A DNA stretch of 64,000 nt from JAGVPT01 sp963717445. Lineage in GTDB: Bacteria; Bacteroidota; Ignavibacteria; UBA10030; UBA8401. Below, in pieces: positions 42,521 through 50,442 of this stretch (position 1 is its first letter; the number at the start of each line of letters is the position of its first letter). The notes under the pieces were generated by a model. That model saw only the letters and a program-made list of their open reading frames with translations, was not told the DNA's origin and searched no databases. Both the position numbers and the translations under genes were made by a program. The DNA is taken from positions 4,154,001-4,218,000 of the forward strand of contig OY970334.1 in assembly GCA_963717445.1 (NCBI GenBank), written 5' to 3'.

Positions 42521-43156
42521 TTGGGACGATTCGAGACTGAACGAAAAGAAATGATTTCCCTCCTGGAAACGAAGGGAATTACCGACCACAATGTTCTTGC
42601 CGCAATGGCGAAAGTTGAACGACATCTGTTTGTGGAGGCGCCGTTCGTCAACCGTGCCTACGAGGATAGCGCTTTGCCGATTGGGTATGAACAGACAATT
42701 TCACAACCGTACACCGTTGCGTACATGACTCAAATGCTTGTAGCAAAGTCGGGCGATAAAGTGCTGGAAGTCGGAACCGGTTCCGGCTATCAGGCTGTTG
42801 TGCTTGCGGCGATGGGATGCAGGGTCTTTACGATTGAACGGCATCTCGGCTTGCTCGCCCAAGCCCGAAAAATGTTTGACAAGCTGAACCTCCACATTGC
42901 ATCGAAAGGGGGAGACGGTACGGTTGGATGGAATGAATTCTCGCCGTTTGACGGAATTATCGTCACCGCAGGCGCACCCGACGTACCGGAAGCGCTGAAG
43001 CAACAGCTTGCCGATGGCGGACGGCTGGTGATTCCGGTCGGCGACCGGGAGGTTCAGAAAGTCATAATCATGAAAAGGGCAGGGGATTTATTTTTAACCG
43101 AAGAGACCTTCGGTTTTAAATTTGTACCGCTTGTTGGAAAGAATGGATGGAGTTGA
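42521..43156 (+). CDS. pcm: Protein-L-isoaspartate O-methyltransferase
   Basis: A methyltransferase of 201-211 residues that repairs isoaspartyl sites. Marks: MAKVERHLFVEAPFVNRAYEDSALPIGYEQTISQPYTVA (described in part), VLEVGTGSGYQAVVLA and the C-terminal GGRLVIPVGD. The start is either TTG at 42521, which keeps the FETERKEM segment, or ATG at 42551; the earlier one is listed because that segment is similar in related proteins. Overlaps miaA by 10 bp. Confidence 0.9.
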   Translation: MGRFETERKEMISLLETKGITDHNVLAAMAKVERHLFVEAPFVNRAYEDSALPIGYEQTISQPYTVAYMTQMLVAKSGDKVLEVGTGSGYQAVVLAAMGCRVFTIERHLGLLAQARKMFDKLNLHIASKGGDGTVGWNEFSPFDGIIVTAGAPDVPEALKQQLADGGRLVIPVGDREVQKVIIMKRAGDLFLTEETFGFKFVPLVGKNGWS

Positions 43157-44088
43157 GCAGATCGCTTCCCACAATTCTCGTCATTGTTGGCCCTACGGCT
43201 TCAGGAAAAACGCTTCTCGCTATAGAAATTGCTCGCCGCGTTTCGGTTGAAATCATTTCTGCCGATTCCCGTCAGGTCTATAAACTCTTGACCATCGGAA
43301 CCGCGAAGCCTACTCCCTCGGAACTCAAGCGAATCAAGCATCATTTCGTTGATGAAATTCTTCCGGATCGGCATTTCAGCGCCGGCGAGTTCGGCATTGG
43401 CGGTAGAAAAATAATTGATAAAATTGTGAAGCGAAAGAAGCTGCCGATCGTTGTTGGTGGGACAGGATTGTATATCCGTTCTTTGGTGGATGGATTGTTT
43501 TCAGGTCCAGGCAGAAAAGAAGAGATACGCAAAGAGCTGGAAACCCGTTTGGAGTCCGAAGGAGCGGAAACTCTTCTTGAAGAATTACGCAACGTTGACC
43601 CGGAGGCGGCCGCCAGAATGCTTCCGTCGAATCAACGGAGGATTATTCGTGCGCTGGAAGTTTTTTATGCGACCGGTAAACCGATCTCACAACATCATGG
43701 CGAGCATAAGCAGAAACAATTCTTCAACGCTATTTTTGTCGGACTGCAATGGGAAAGGAAAAAGCTTTACGAAAGGATAAATTCCAGGGTTGATGCGATG
43801 CTTGCTGCCGGTTTTTTGGATGAAGTGAAATACTTGCTATCTCGCGGTTATGATGACCGGTATAAATCCTTACAAACAGTCGGCTACAAAGAGGCGTTTA
43901 CCTTCCTCCGGAAAGAAATCAGTTACGACCGAATGGTCGAATTGATGAAACAGAACACTCGGCGGTTTGCAAAGCGACAATTGACCTGGTTCAGAAGGGA
44001 CAAAAGAATTCGCTGGTTTGATATTGAAGAGGAGAGCGAGATTCCTAGAATTGCAGAAGAGGTTTTGAGTAGTGTTTTAATTTTATAA
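43147..44088 (+). CDS. miaA: tRNA dimethylallyltransferase
   Basis: A 313-residue P-loop enzyme that adds dimethylallyl to A37 of tRNAs reading U-starting codons. Marks: VGPTASGKTLLAIEIA, ISADSRQVYKLLTIGTAKP, HHFVDEILPD, VVGGTGLYIRSLVDG, NQRRIIRALEVFYATGKP and the C-terminal TRRFAKRQLTWFRRDKR. Overlaps pcm by 10 bp. Its stop is next to the hairpin-ended repeat, whose stem might also end transcription. Confidence 0.97.
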   Translation: MELSRSLPTILVIVGPTASGKTLLAIEIARRVSVEIISADSRQVYKLLTIGTAKPTPSELKRIKHHFVDEILPDRHFSAGEFGIGGRKIIDKIVKRKKLPIVVGGTGLYIRSLVDGLFSGPGRKEEIRKELETRLESEGAETLLEELRNVDPEAAARMLPSNQRRIIRALEVFYATGKPISQHHGEHKQKQFFNAIFVGLQWERKKLYERINSRVDAMLAAGFLDEVKYLLSRGYDDRYKSLQTVGYKEAFTFLRKEISYDRMVELMKQNTRRFAKRQLTWFRRDKRIRWFDIEEESEIPRIAEEVLSSVLIL

Positions 44089-44421
44089 TATTACTTTCTT
44101 TCCGAGAAAGAAAGTAACCAAAGAAATCTTTCGAAGTCGTAACACACGGATTCAATCCCAACCGCGCATGCCATCAATTTCGGCGCACGTGTACTCCAGG
44201 AATACTCTATCGTTGTGCTTCCTTGCCGAAATTGAAACCCTTCGATTGAATCCTGCCTTCGCACGCACCTAACGATTTCGATTTAGTCGGACAAATGCTG
44301 GAATGCTCTCTTTGTTTTTTTTGGCAACAGAGAAAGAAGAGATGGATGGGAATGCTCAAACTGAGACACTGCCAGATTTTGATTTTGCTGAAATAATTTT
44401 GTATAATGGGTCGACTCATAA
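44089..44421. other. 333-bp region between miaA and tRNA-Ala, filled by a repeat
   Basis: Occupied by the second hairpin-ended element (44090-44371); only about 50 bp of plain sequence remain before the tRNA. No gene. Confidence 0.6.
44090..44371 (-). repeat. Hairpin-ended dispersed element, copy 2 (282 bp)
   Basis: The reverse complement of the element at 12679-13122: it begins with the ttactttctttccgagaaag hairpin and ends ctgagacactg. Shares blocks such as ccaaagaaatctttcgaa, cggattcaatccca and tgaaacccttcgattgaatc. Shorter by about 170 bp internally on the left. It abuts the miaA stop. Confidence 0.8.
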
Positions 44422-44494
44422 GGGCCGTTAGCTCAGCTGGGAGAGCGCGTGAATGGCATTCACGAGGTCAGCGGTTCGATCCCGCTACGGTCCA
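44422..44494 (+). tRNA. tRNA-Ala (anticodon GGC)
   Basis: A 73-nt cloverleaf: acceptor GGGCCGT/ACGGTCC (one G-U), D-arm GCTCAGCTGGGAGAGC, anticodon stem CGTGA/TCACG with loop ATGGCAT (anticodon GGC), variable loop AGGTC and T-arm GCGGTTCGATCCCGC. CCA is not encoded. Convergent with the tRNA-Pro. Confidence 0.95.
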
Positions 44495-44502
44495 CATGAA
44501 AT

Positions 44503-44535
44503 AAAAAAGGGAACAACGTTGTTGTTCCCTTTTTT
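44503..44535. terminator. Bidirectional intrinsic terminator between two tRNAs
   Basis: aaaaaagggaacaac-gtt-gttgttcccttttt: 15-bp arms with A-run and T-run on either side, so it can stop transcription from both directions. Serves both convergent tRNA genes. Confidence 0.9.
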
Positions 44536-44539
44536 ATTG

Positions 44540-44614
44540 TCGGGGCGGGGAGATTCGAACTCCCGACCTCTTGGTCCCGAACCAAGCGCTCTAGCCGGGC
44601 TGAGCCACGCCCCG
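44540..44614 (-). tRNA. tRNA-Pro (anticodon CGG)
   Basis: A 75-nt cloverleaf on the minus strand: acceptor CGGGGCG/CGCCCCG with discriminator A, D-arm GCTCAGCCCGGCTAGAGC, anticodon stem CTTGG/CCAAG with loop TTCGGGA (anticodon CGG), and T-arm GGGAGTTCGAATCTCCC. CCA not encoded. Confidence 0.95.
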
Positions 44615-44716
44615 TATTTCGTTGTATTGTTTTGGCTTTGTGGTAACTCAATATACGAACGATTGTGCGATTTGTCAACGAAATGAACCCCGCCGAAAAA
44701 ATTCTTCATTTTGTAC

Positions 44717-44745
44717 TTGACAAATTCCTTCCAATAGTATATATT
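44717..44745 (+). promoter_or_regulatory. Strong lexA promoter
   Basis: TTGACA at 44717-44722, exact 17-bp spacer, TATATT at 44740-44745; about 42 bp upstream of the lexA ATG. Close to consensus for sigma-70. Confidence 0.8.
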
Positions 44746-44773
44746 CTACCATAGTAAAAATAATTATACTATG
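44733..44773 (+). promoter_or_regulatory. Putative LexA operator
   Basis: An ATAGTA/TACTAT inverted pair, catagta (44750-44756) and tactatg (44767-44773), with a third unit aatagtat (44733-44740) overlapping the -10. Self-repression of lexA is the rule, so a LexA site is expected here; the sequence itself is inferred. Confidence 0.55.
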
Positions 44774-44787
44774 TAAAGGATTTCACT

Positions 44788-45447
44788 ATGTCGTCTGCCG
44801 AGCTTACTTCCCGCCAGCAAAAAGTCTACAATTTTGTGAAGCAGTTCATCGAGAACAACAGCTATCCTCCAACGCTACAAGAGATCTCCGATAAATTGAA
44901 AATTCAGCCTAGCGCCGCGCGGATGCACCTTCTTCTTATGGAAAAGAAGAAGGCGCTGCGTTACGTTCCGAACACTTCGCGCGGCATTGAGCTGCTGCAT
45001 GAACGGCCGTCCGGCATTCCAATTTATGGCAGCGCGCCGGCAGGACATCCGTTCACGTCCCAGGAAAATATGGTCGATACATTCGAGGTCCGGCGCTACA
45101 TTACTGCGTCCGACGATCTGTTCGGCATTTACGTGCGGGGCGACAGCATGAAGGATGCGCAGCTTTCTACCGGCGATTTGCTTTTTGTTGACCCCAAAAA
45201 AGATCCCCGGAACGGCGAGATCGTTGTTGCCGCTGTGGAAGGAGAGCCGACGATCAAACGCTATTATAGAGAAGATAGCGGCGTCGTGCTTCGTCCGGAA
45301 AACAAAAAATATAAACCGATTCATGTCAGCAGGAGCGACGAGAACTTCAAAGTACTCGGTGTGGTGGTCGGAATGATTCGTGCCCTTGACAAGAAGAAGA
45401 TCGACGCATTAACCGATGAATACAAAACGTATTCAAAAGCGTCGTGA
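44788..45447 (+). CDS. lexA: LexA repressor
   Basis: A 219-residue SOS repressor. N-terminal winged helix (LTSRQQKVYNFVKQFIENNSYPPTLQEI, quoted in part), self-cleavage site A85-G86 in SAPAGHP, catalytic S120 (GDSMKDA) and K157 (TIKRYY). All cleavage residues are present. The promoter and operator-like palindrome lie just upstream. Its targets may include the HMCES/PolB cassette 4 kb downstream, though no matching site was found there. Confidence 0.95.
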   Translation: MSSAELTSRQQKVYNFVKQFIENNSYPPTLQEISDKLKIQPSAARMHLLLMEKKKALRYVPNTSRGIELLHERPSGIPIYGSAPAGHPFTSQENMVDTFEVRRYITASDDLFGIYVRGDSMKDAQLSTGDLLFVDPKKDPRNGEIVVAAVEGEPTIKRYYREDSGVVLRPENKKYKPIHVSRSDENFKVLGVVVGMIRALDKKKIDALTDEYKTYSKAS

Positions 45448-45461
45448 GGAATGAGGTGGCT

Positions 45462-45662
45462 ATGGCAACATCAACATATTCGATAGAAGAAGAGCGGCAG
45501 ATCAATTTTTATCTCAAACAGATACTGGATCTGCTGAGCGTGCGCATTCCTGACGATCATTTCGGGACGGTGGAGATTGCATTCCCACGCCAGAACGGCA
45601 AAATTGCCGGCGAAGTGGAAATAAAATTGCGCTCGAAACACCGGCGGGGAAAAGTGCAATAA
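45462..45662 (+). CDS. Small protein of unknown function after lexA
   Basis: A 66-residue protein starting MATSTYSIEEERQINFYLKQ with a Shine-Dalgarno (gaggtgg). A helical start is followed by strands (FGTVEIAFPRQNGKIAGEVEI). It begins 15 bp after lexA, so it may be co-transcribed and SOS-linked. Not recognised as a family. Confidence 0.65.
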   Translation: MATSTYSIEEERQINFYLKQILDLLSVRIPDDHFGTVEIAFPRQNGKIAGEVEIKLRSKHRRGKVQ

Positions 45663-45724
45663 TTGTATGGACGTCTGGTGGATTCAATACAAACCGAGAT
45701 TTCTGGATAATTTCAAAAGTATGG

Positions 45725-45787
45725 CTCGCGCAAAGGCGCAAAGCGGAAAAATGATTCAAAAACAGAGTCTTTGCGGCTTGGCGGGAG
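45725..45787. repeat. GCAAAG-hairpin repeat, copy 5
   Basis: ctcgcgcaaaggcgcaaagc pairs with gtctttgcggcttggcggga. Between the small gene after lexA and the DUF3224 gene. Confidence 0.75.
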
Positions 45788-45857
45788 ACGCTTTTTCAGA
45801 TGCATCAATCCATCAATCACAAATTTTGTAATTGCTAATTTTGCGTAGTAGGAGGCC

Positions 45858-46262
45858 ATGATGGCTCGTGCAAGCGGAACTTTTGAAGTAAAACTGAATC
45901 CTCAAGAATTGGCGGACAAAGCTGCAAGCACAACTCTAGGGAGAATGACCATCGACAAACAATTTCGCGGCGACCTTGAAGCTGTCAGCAAGGGAGAGAT
46001 GCTGAGTGCAGGAACGAGCGTCAAGGGCTCAGCCGGGTACGTTGCAATTGAGCAGGTCAGTGGAACGTTGCAGGGGCGCAGCGGTGCCTTTGTGTTGCAG
46101 CATAGCGGTACCATGACGCACGGTACCACGCAACTGAGCGTGACAGTGGTGCCTGATTCCGGTACCGGTCACCTGGTTGGACTTGCCGGACAGATGACGA
46201 TCAATATCGTTGATGGGAAACATTATTACGAATTCGAGTACACGATTGCGGAAATCCTTTGA
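45858..46262 (+). CDS. DUF3224-family protein
   Basis: A 134-residue barrel-type protein: MARASGTFEVKLNPQ, LGRMTIDKQFRGDLEAVSKGEMLSA, AIEQVSGTLQGRSGAFVLQHSG, and VVPDSGTGHLVGLAGQMTI are the DUF3224 pattern. Function unknown. M1 or M2 may be the start. First of a run of four small plus-strand genes. Confidence 0.88.
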   Translation: MMARASGTFEVKLNPQELADKAASTTLGRMTIDKQFRGDLEAVSKGEMLSAGTSVKGSAGYVAIEQVSGTLQGRSGAFVLQHSGTMTHGTTQLSVTVVPDSGTGHLVGLAGQMTINIVDGKHYYEFEYTIAEIL

Positions 46263-46278
46263 AGAACGGCCGATTGCA

Positions 46279-46599
46279 ATGAACAGCACTGAAGAGCTAT
46301 ATACAGAGTTGCTATCGCTTCTAAAAAGAGTTGGAACATTTAAAACCGAGCATAAGAAAGAATCTATTCATATAGTACATGGCAGGGCCTTTGTGGGCAT
46401 TCATCCAAAAAAGAGTTACCTGGGGGTGAATATCGTTCTTGAAAAAGGCGAGATTCCTCTCAAGGCCGATAAGGTCGAACAAGTCTCTTCTCATCGATTT
46501 CATCATTTTTTTAAAATAACATCGAAGCGGCAGATGAATAAACCGTTTGTCCGGCTGCTGCACGAGGCGTATCATCTCACAAACCCCAAGGAGAAATAA
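46279..46599 (+). CDS. DUF5655-like small protein
   Basis: A 106-residue protein starting MNSTEELYTELLSLL. IHIVHGRAFVGIHPKKSYLGVNIVL and VSSHRFHHFFKITSKRQMN resemble the DUF5655 fold (a DNA- or RNA-binding-like domain also found alone). Similarity judged by pattern. Starts 17 bp after the DUF3224 gene and ends 5 bp before the SRPBCC gene. Confidence 0.65.
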   Translation: MNSTEELYTELLSLLKRVGTFKTEHKKESIHIVHGRAFVGIHPKKSYLGVNIVLEKGEIPLKADKVEQVSSHRFHHFFKITSKRQMNKPFVRLLHEAYHLTNPKEK

Positions 46600-46603
46600 T
46601 ACC

Positions 46604-47035
46604 ATGGCTAAGAACCCGCTCATTTTGCGAAAGACGATGAGCATCAAGGCTTCGGCATCAAAAGTCTGGGAAGCGCTGACCTCCCCGGAATGGATAAAAC
46701 AGTACCTGTTCGGGACGAACGTTATTTCCGACTGGAAGGTAGGAAGCCCCATTCGTTTTACCGGAATGTGGGAAGGAAAAGAATATGAAGACAAGGGAAT
46801 GGTCCTGAAATTTGAAAAGGGGAAAGTCTTTCAATACAGTTATTGGAGCTCTTTTTCATCGTTGCCCGACGCTCCGGAAAACTATGCGGTTTTGACATTT
46901 GAGCTTTCATCGCACGGCGATACGACCGAGCTTTCCTTGACTCAGGACAATATTGCCAGTGAAACGGACTTGGAACATTCCAGTAAAAATTGGGAAGGGG
47001 TGTTGGGGACAATGAAAAAGCTGATTGAAAAATAG
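46604..47035 (+). CDS. SRPBCC (AHSA1/START-like) domain protein
   Basis: A 143-residue protein: SIKASASKVWEALTSPEWIKQYLFGTNVISDWKVGSPI (described in part), RFTGMWEGKEYEDKGMVLKFE and a C-terminal GWEGVLGTMKKL-like helix seen as NWEGVLGTMKKLIE. A typical hydrophobic ligand-binding AHSA1 fold. Ligand unknown. Confidence 0.92.
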   Translation: MAKNPLILRKTMSIKASASKVWEALTSPEWIKQYLFGTNVISDWKVGSPIRFTGMWEGKEYEDKGMVLKFEKGKVFQYSYWSSFSSLPDAPENYAVLTFELSSHGDTTELSLTQDNIASETDLEHSSKNWEGVLGTMKKLIEK

Positions 47036-47068
47036 GATCGTACTACATACGCTTGGAGAAACAAACCT

Positions 47069-47533
47069 ATGAAAAATTTCAGTACGTTCACAGCGATCAT
47101 TTTGGTTGGATTTTCCGCGTTTTTAAGTTCGAACGTGTATGCCCAGGACTCATTACATTCCACAACAAAGGAAGCGGCCGTGACGACCCAAAACAACAAC
47201 AATCGAATCGATTATATCGAATTTTCCGCCACGGATATCACGGCGACGAAGAACTTCTACACTGCTGTTTTTGGCTGGAAGTTTACCGACTACGGCCCTG
47301 ATTATGTCAGTTTCGAAGATGGCCGGATCAGTGGAGGTTTTGCAAAGGCACCATTGGTTGCCGGCAGCGGCGTGCTCGTGGTTATTTATTCGCCCGAGTT
47401 AGAAAAAACGAAAGAAGCTGTCGTTCGCAACGGCGGGAAAATAACGAAACCGCCGTTCGATTTTCCCGGCGGACGGCGTTTCCATTTTACCGACCCAAAT
47501 GGAAATGAACTTGCGGTGTGGAGCGAGAAATAG
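47069..47533 (+). CDS. Exported VOC-family protein
   Basis: A 154-residue protein with an N-terminal hydrophobic export segment (residues 5-27) and one VOC module: IDYIEFSATDITATKNFYTAVFGWKF, GGFAKAPLVAG and RFHFTDPNGNELAVWSE. Metal ligand positions (H or E) can be assigned only loosely. An intact homologue type to the broken gene at 4798-5197. Confidence 0.88.
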   Translation: MKNFSTFTAIILVGFSAFLSSNVYAQDSLHSTTKEAAVTTQNNNNRIDYIEFSATDITATKNFYTAVFGWKFTDYGPDYVSFEDGRISGGFAKAPLVAGSGVLVVIYSPELEKTKEAVVRNGGKITKPPFDFPGGRRFHFTDPNGNELAVWSEK

Positions 47534-47547
47534 AAGGTCAAAAATAG

Positions 47548-47619
47548 TCTCACGCGAAGACGCAAAGCCGCGTAAGTTTTATCTTCACTGTTTTTGCGTC
47601 GCGGCGGCTTTGCGTGAGG
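47548..47619. repeat. GCAAAG-hairpin repeat, copy 6
   Basis: tctcacgcgaagacgcaaag pairs with ctttgcgtgaggc around a 30-bp centre that itself contains cgcggcgg; close to copies 1 and 5. Confidence 0.75.
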
Positions 47620-47766
47620 CACGTCTTCCCGATTTTTCAGGAATCTCAAGTAATCAATGACTTAGTTTTCAGTTATCTTTTTTTGTTTCTCTTCGTGTCC
47701 TTCGTGGATTGTCGTATCGGGGGAAGAATGTAACTACATAGCAACAGGGTTGTTGAAATACTCAAG

Positions 47767-47819
47767 CCCGGTTTTGTGCAGAATGCCTTAGTGCGTTCTC
47801 ACGAGATCGGGTTTTTTTG
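47767..47819 (+). terminator. Terminator-like structured stem before the DUF72 gene
   Basis: CCCG...CGGG with an inner GTGcAGAA/TTCTCAC stem, then a run of seven T. It could end transcription of the upstream run or act as a leader attenuator for the DUF72 gene 29 bp downstream. Confidence 0.5.
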
Positions 47820-47847
47820 TTTGTATTCATATCATAAGGAGGCAGCA

Positions 47848-48771
47848 ATGATCACGCTGGATCAGCAAAAAGTTTTTGTGGGGATGGGGGGATGGGATTT
47901 GCCCCCGTTCCACCAATACTTTTACCCGCCAAAGCCAAAGAAAGGGTTTCGGAAACTGGAATACTACAGCCAGTTTTTCGATAGCGTAGAAATCAACGTC
48001 ACGTTTTACAATACGGCTCTCACGGCCGACCACGCGCGGCGCTGGCTTGATGACGTTGCTGCGAACAAAAATTTTATGTTCACGGTAAAACTTTTTCGGG
48101 GGTTCACTCACACCTTCGACGCGAAGAACGATGACGTCCGTTCTGTTCGCCGCCTTTTCGAACCTATCGCCGAAGCGGGCAAGCTCGGAGGGATCGTGGC
48201 GCAGTTTCCGCACTCGTTTGTCAACACGCCCGAACGTCAAAAATATCTCCAGCAGTTTAGCAGAGTTTTTTACCCTCATCGGGTGTTTGTCGAGGTGCGG
48301 CATGCTTCATGGAACAATCCACTCTTCTATAATTTTTTGCAGGAGAACAAACTGCACCTTGTCAATGTCGATTTACCGCCGATACAAAGTTACATGCCGC
48401 TGACGTCGCTCGCGTGGAATGAAGCGGCGTATTTCCGGATGATGGGAAAAAATATCAAGGCGTGGAATCATCCCGAGTTGGGGGAGCGGTACAACTATTA
48501 TTACAACGAGAAAGAGCTTGGTGACCTGCTGGAGCGGATGAAGAAGCTAAAGGATCAATCGAACACTCTCTTTGTCGTATTTCATAACGACCCGGAAGCA
48601 AATTCGCTTGTCAACGGTTTTCAGCTGCGGCATCTTGTGCGGAAGCCCCGCGTCCTTGTTCCGCGGGGAATGATCCGGGCGTTTCCCGAACTCAAGGGAA
48701 TCAGTTCATCTGTGAACGTGCTTCACCCGCTGTTTGCGGAAGAGGAAATTCCTGCGGGTGAGCGGCGTTGA
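47848..48771 (+). CDS. DUF72-family protein
   Basis: A 307-residue TIM-barrel-like DUF72 protein: VFVGMGGWDLPPFHQYFYP, KLEYYSQFFDSVEINVTFYN, GIVAQFPHSFVNT, FVEVRHASWNNPLFYNFL and AYFRMMGKNIKAWN. The Shine-Dalgarno aaggagg is 7 bp before the ATG at 47848; the upstream frame to 47776 is in the terminator-like stem. Enzymatic role unknown. Confidence 0.93.
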   Translation: MITLDQQKVFVGMGGWDLPPFHQYFYPPKPKKGFRKLEYYSQFFDSVEINVTFYNTALTADHARRWLDDVAANKNFMFTVKLFRGFTHTFDAKNDDVRSVRRLFEPIAEAGKLGGIVAQFPHSFVNTPERQKYLQQFSRVFYPHRVFVEVRHASWNNPLFYNFLQENKLHLVNVDLPPIQSYMPLTSLAWNEAAYFRMMGKNIKAWNHPELGERYNYYYNEKELGDLLERMKKLKDQSNTLFVVFHNDPEANSLVNGFQLRHLVRKPRVLVPRGMIRAFPELKGISSSVNVLHPLFAEEEIPAGERR

Positions 48772-48779
48772 AAACGCGC

Positions 48780-49505
48780 TTAGTTTTTTTCAAGCGGCTC
48801 TACGCATTCCGGAACATCGTTGCGGGATGAACTCACAACGGGTGAAACACGATATGCTTTCATTTCCTTTGCAGGATAGGGACGAAGAAGTTTTTTGAGC
48901 GACACAGTATCTTTCATGTTCCTGTCGAGCCATTCTTCAAAGTTCTTTTCCTGGAGAATGACCGGCATGCGGTCGTGAATTTCTCCGACCAGTTCGTTGG
49001 GAACAGTGGTGATGATCGTATAGGAAGGAAATTCTTTTCCCTCGGAATCTTTCCAGACGGAAAAGAGACCGGCAAACATAAACGGCGATTGGTCTTTCAT
49101 ACGGATGCACATCGGCTGTTTTTCGATGACCTGCCGTTCTGAACCGCGAACCTCTTTGATGGCTGCCACGTTTTTCCATTCGTAAAATCCGTCGGCAGGA
49201 ATAAGGCAGCGGCTCCCTTTAAAATAGGTGCTGTATAATTTGCTCTGGTCCAGCGTTTCCGCCTTTGCGTTGAAAGTTGAAAATGCAACCTTGCCATCTT
49301 TCGACCAGTGGGGGATGAGTCCCCAGCGCATCTGGTCGGCGCGGAGGGCATCGTTTCTGACGGCAAACACGGGCATCCGTTGAAGCGGGGCGACGTTATA
49401 ACGTGGCAATTCCTCGAAAACTTTGCCGGCGGTTTTAAGGCCCCGTAGCAACGCGAATGTGGCAAAGACCTTTTTATCGTCTATCAATACATAACGTCCG
49501 CACAT
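48780..49505 (-). CDS. yedK: SOS response-associated protein (HMCES/YedK)
   Basis: A 241-residue SRAP-domain protein that forms a thiazolidine link with abasic sites in single-stranded DNA through Cys2 (MCGRYVLID). Other active-site residues: N in FSTFNAKAET, E in PADGFYEWK and H in IHDRMPVIL. In E. coli and others it is often near SOS and mutasome genes. Divergent from the pseudo-RecA/PolB cassette, with 39 bp between the starts, which suggests a shared control region. Confidence 0.95.
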   Translation of the reverse strand: MCGRYVLIDDKKVFATFALLRGLKTAGKVFEELPRYNVAPLQRMPVFAVRNDALRADQMRWGLIPHWSKDGKVAFSTFNAKAETLDQSKLYSTYFKGSRCLIPADGFYEWKNVAAIKEVRGSERQVIEKQPMCIRMKDQSPFMFAGLFSVWKDSEGKEFPSYTIITTVPNELVGEIHDRMPVILQEKNFEEWLDRNMKDTVSLKKLLRPYPAKEMKAYRVSPVVSSSRNDVPECVEPLEKN

Positions 49506-49544
49506 CGTTGTTGTCTCCGTAATAGTTGAGAAGAAGTTAGAAAA

Positions 49545-50267
49545 ATGGGCGAAAAAAATCCACTACTGGCAGTACCAACGTCGTATCAAGCCCTGGTGCA
49601 GCATTTTGCAGCGCCTCCCGGCAAAACGTACCTGTTATACGGCGATAAGCCGATATTTTTGCTCTCGCTGAGGATGGCGGCATACGGCATGGCGTACGGT
49701 TCTTCCGTTGCCGTGGTCGACGGATGCAACAGGTTCGATGTTCATTTTCTTTCCCAATTCGCGCGGGAGCGAAAACTGAACGTCGATGATTTTCTTCACC
49801 ACATCTTCATCTCGCGCGGCTTCACCTGTTATCAAATGGAACAGGCCATCGTGCACCGGCTTCCGTCATTTCTCGCGAAGATCGGTTCCAGCACTGCAAT
49901 GATTTTTGGCCTGCTCAATACATTTTACGATCAGCAGGCTCCGTTGCGCGAGGTCAGGCAGATTCTTCACCGGGTTATCGGGGGGCTCCAGGAAATGAAG
50001 GCGAGAGGAATTTCAGTCCTTCTTGTGAGCAGAAAATTAAATGTGTCGCCGGAAGAACGCAACGAATTGTTTGCAACATTACAAGCCGCTGTGGATACGG
50101 TGTATCGTCTGCAAATGAACGGCGATGCGCCTCAACTTTTTCTCGAGAAAGGAGTGCTTCACGATGGGACGAACGGTTCCAACGTTCACGAACATTATCG
50201 ACAACGAGATGGCGAGCTGGTCGAAATACCGCCGCGGGCTTCGAAAAGACGATCAGGAGCTTTTTGA
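49545..50267 (+). CDS. RecA/RadA-fold protein with lost Walker motifs (ImuA-like)
   Basis: A 240-residue RecA-superfamily core: YLLYGDKPIFLLSLRMAAYG at the P-loop position (residues 33-40 GDKPIFLL, no GxxxxGKT), VAVVDGCNRFDVHFL, then the strand AMIFGLLNTFYDQQAPLREVRQ where a Walker B aspartate is missing, and the Rad51-like RVIGGLQEMKARGISVLLVSRKL. By analogy with ImuA proteins, which have RecA folds without full ATPase activity, it may bridge polymerase and DNA. The next gene starts inside it, overlapping by 104 bp. Confidence 0.7.
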   Translation: MGEKNPLLAVPTSYQALVQHFAAPPGKTYLLYGDKPIFLLSLRMAAYGMAYGSSVAVVDGCNRFDVHFLSQFARERKLNVDDFLHHIFISRGFTCYQMEQAIVHRLPSFLAKIGSSTAMIFGLLNTFYDQQAPLREVRQILHRVIGGLQEMKARGISVLLVSRKLNVSPEERNELFATLQAAVDTVYRLQMNGDAPQLFLEKGVLHDGTNGSNVHEHYRQRDGELVEIPPRASKRRSGAF

Positions 50268-50442
50268 CGATATTTTCCGCTCGGCAAAGCTGCATCTCGC
50301 TGAAAATTTTTACGCTATGCGGACCATTCCGTTTGAGAGCATCGCTATCTCGATTGCCGTCGAGCAACGGAAATTGATTAAACGCCTGCACGAGCGGATC
50401 CTCCAGCTGGAGGAAAAAGCTGCTTCTCTTCAAACCAAGTGA
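50164..50442 (+). CDS. Small helical/coiled-coil protein between pseudo-RecA and PolB
   Basis: A 92-residue protein from the ATG at 50164, in a different frame from the RecA-like gene it overlaps. It is charged and helical, ending in KLIKRLHERILQLEEKAASLQTK, a coiled-coil pattern. Its TGA overlaps the ATG of the polymerase (TGATG). The tight overlap on both sides argues for translation coupling and a shared complex. No family recognised. Confidence 0.65.
   Translation: MGRTVPTFTNIIDNEMASWSKYRRGLRKDDQELFDDIFRSAKLHLAENFYAMRTIPFESIAISIAVEQRKLIKRLHERILQLEEKAASLQTK

Larger units (their letters stand above)
47534..47847. other. 314-bp intergenic region with a hairpin repeat and a terminator-like stem
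   Basis: No gene seen. Holds a GCAAAG hairpin (47548-47619), a half repeat near 47690 and the terminator-like structure at 47767-47819, then a strong ribosome site for the DUF72 gene. Confidence 0.55.

Noticed and set aside
44453..44709. Several 70-77-codon frames over the tRNA pair
   Set aside because: They read through tRNA genes and their terminator; the cloverleaf structures explain the sequence.
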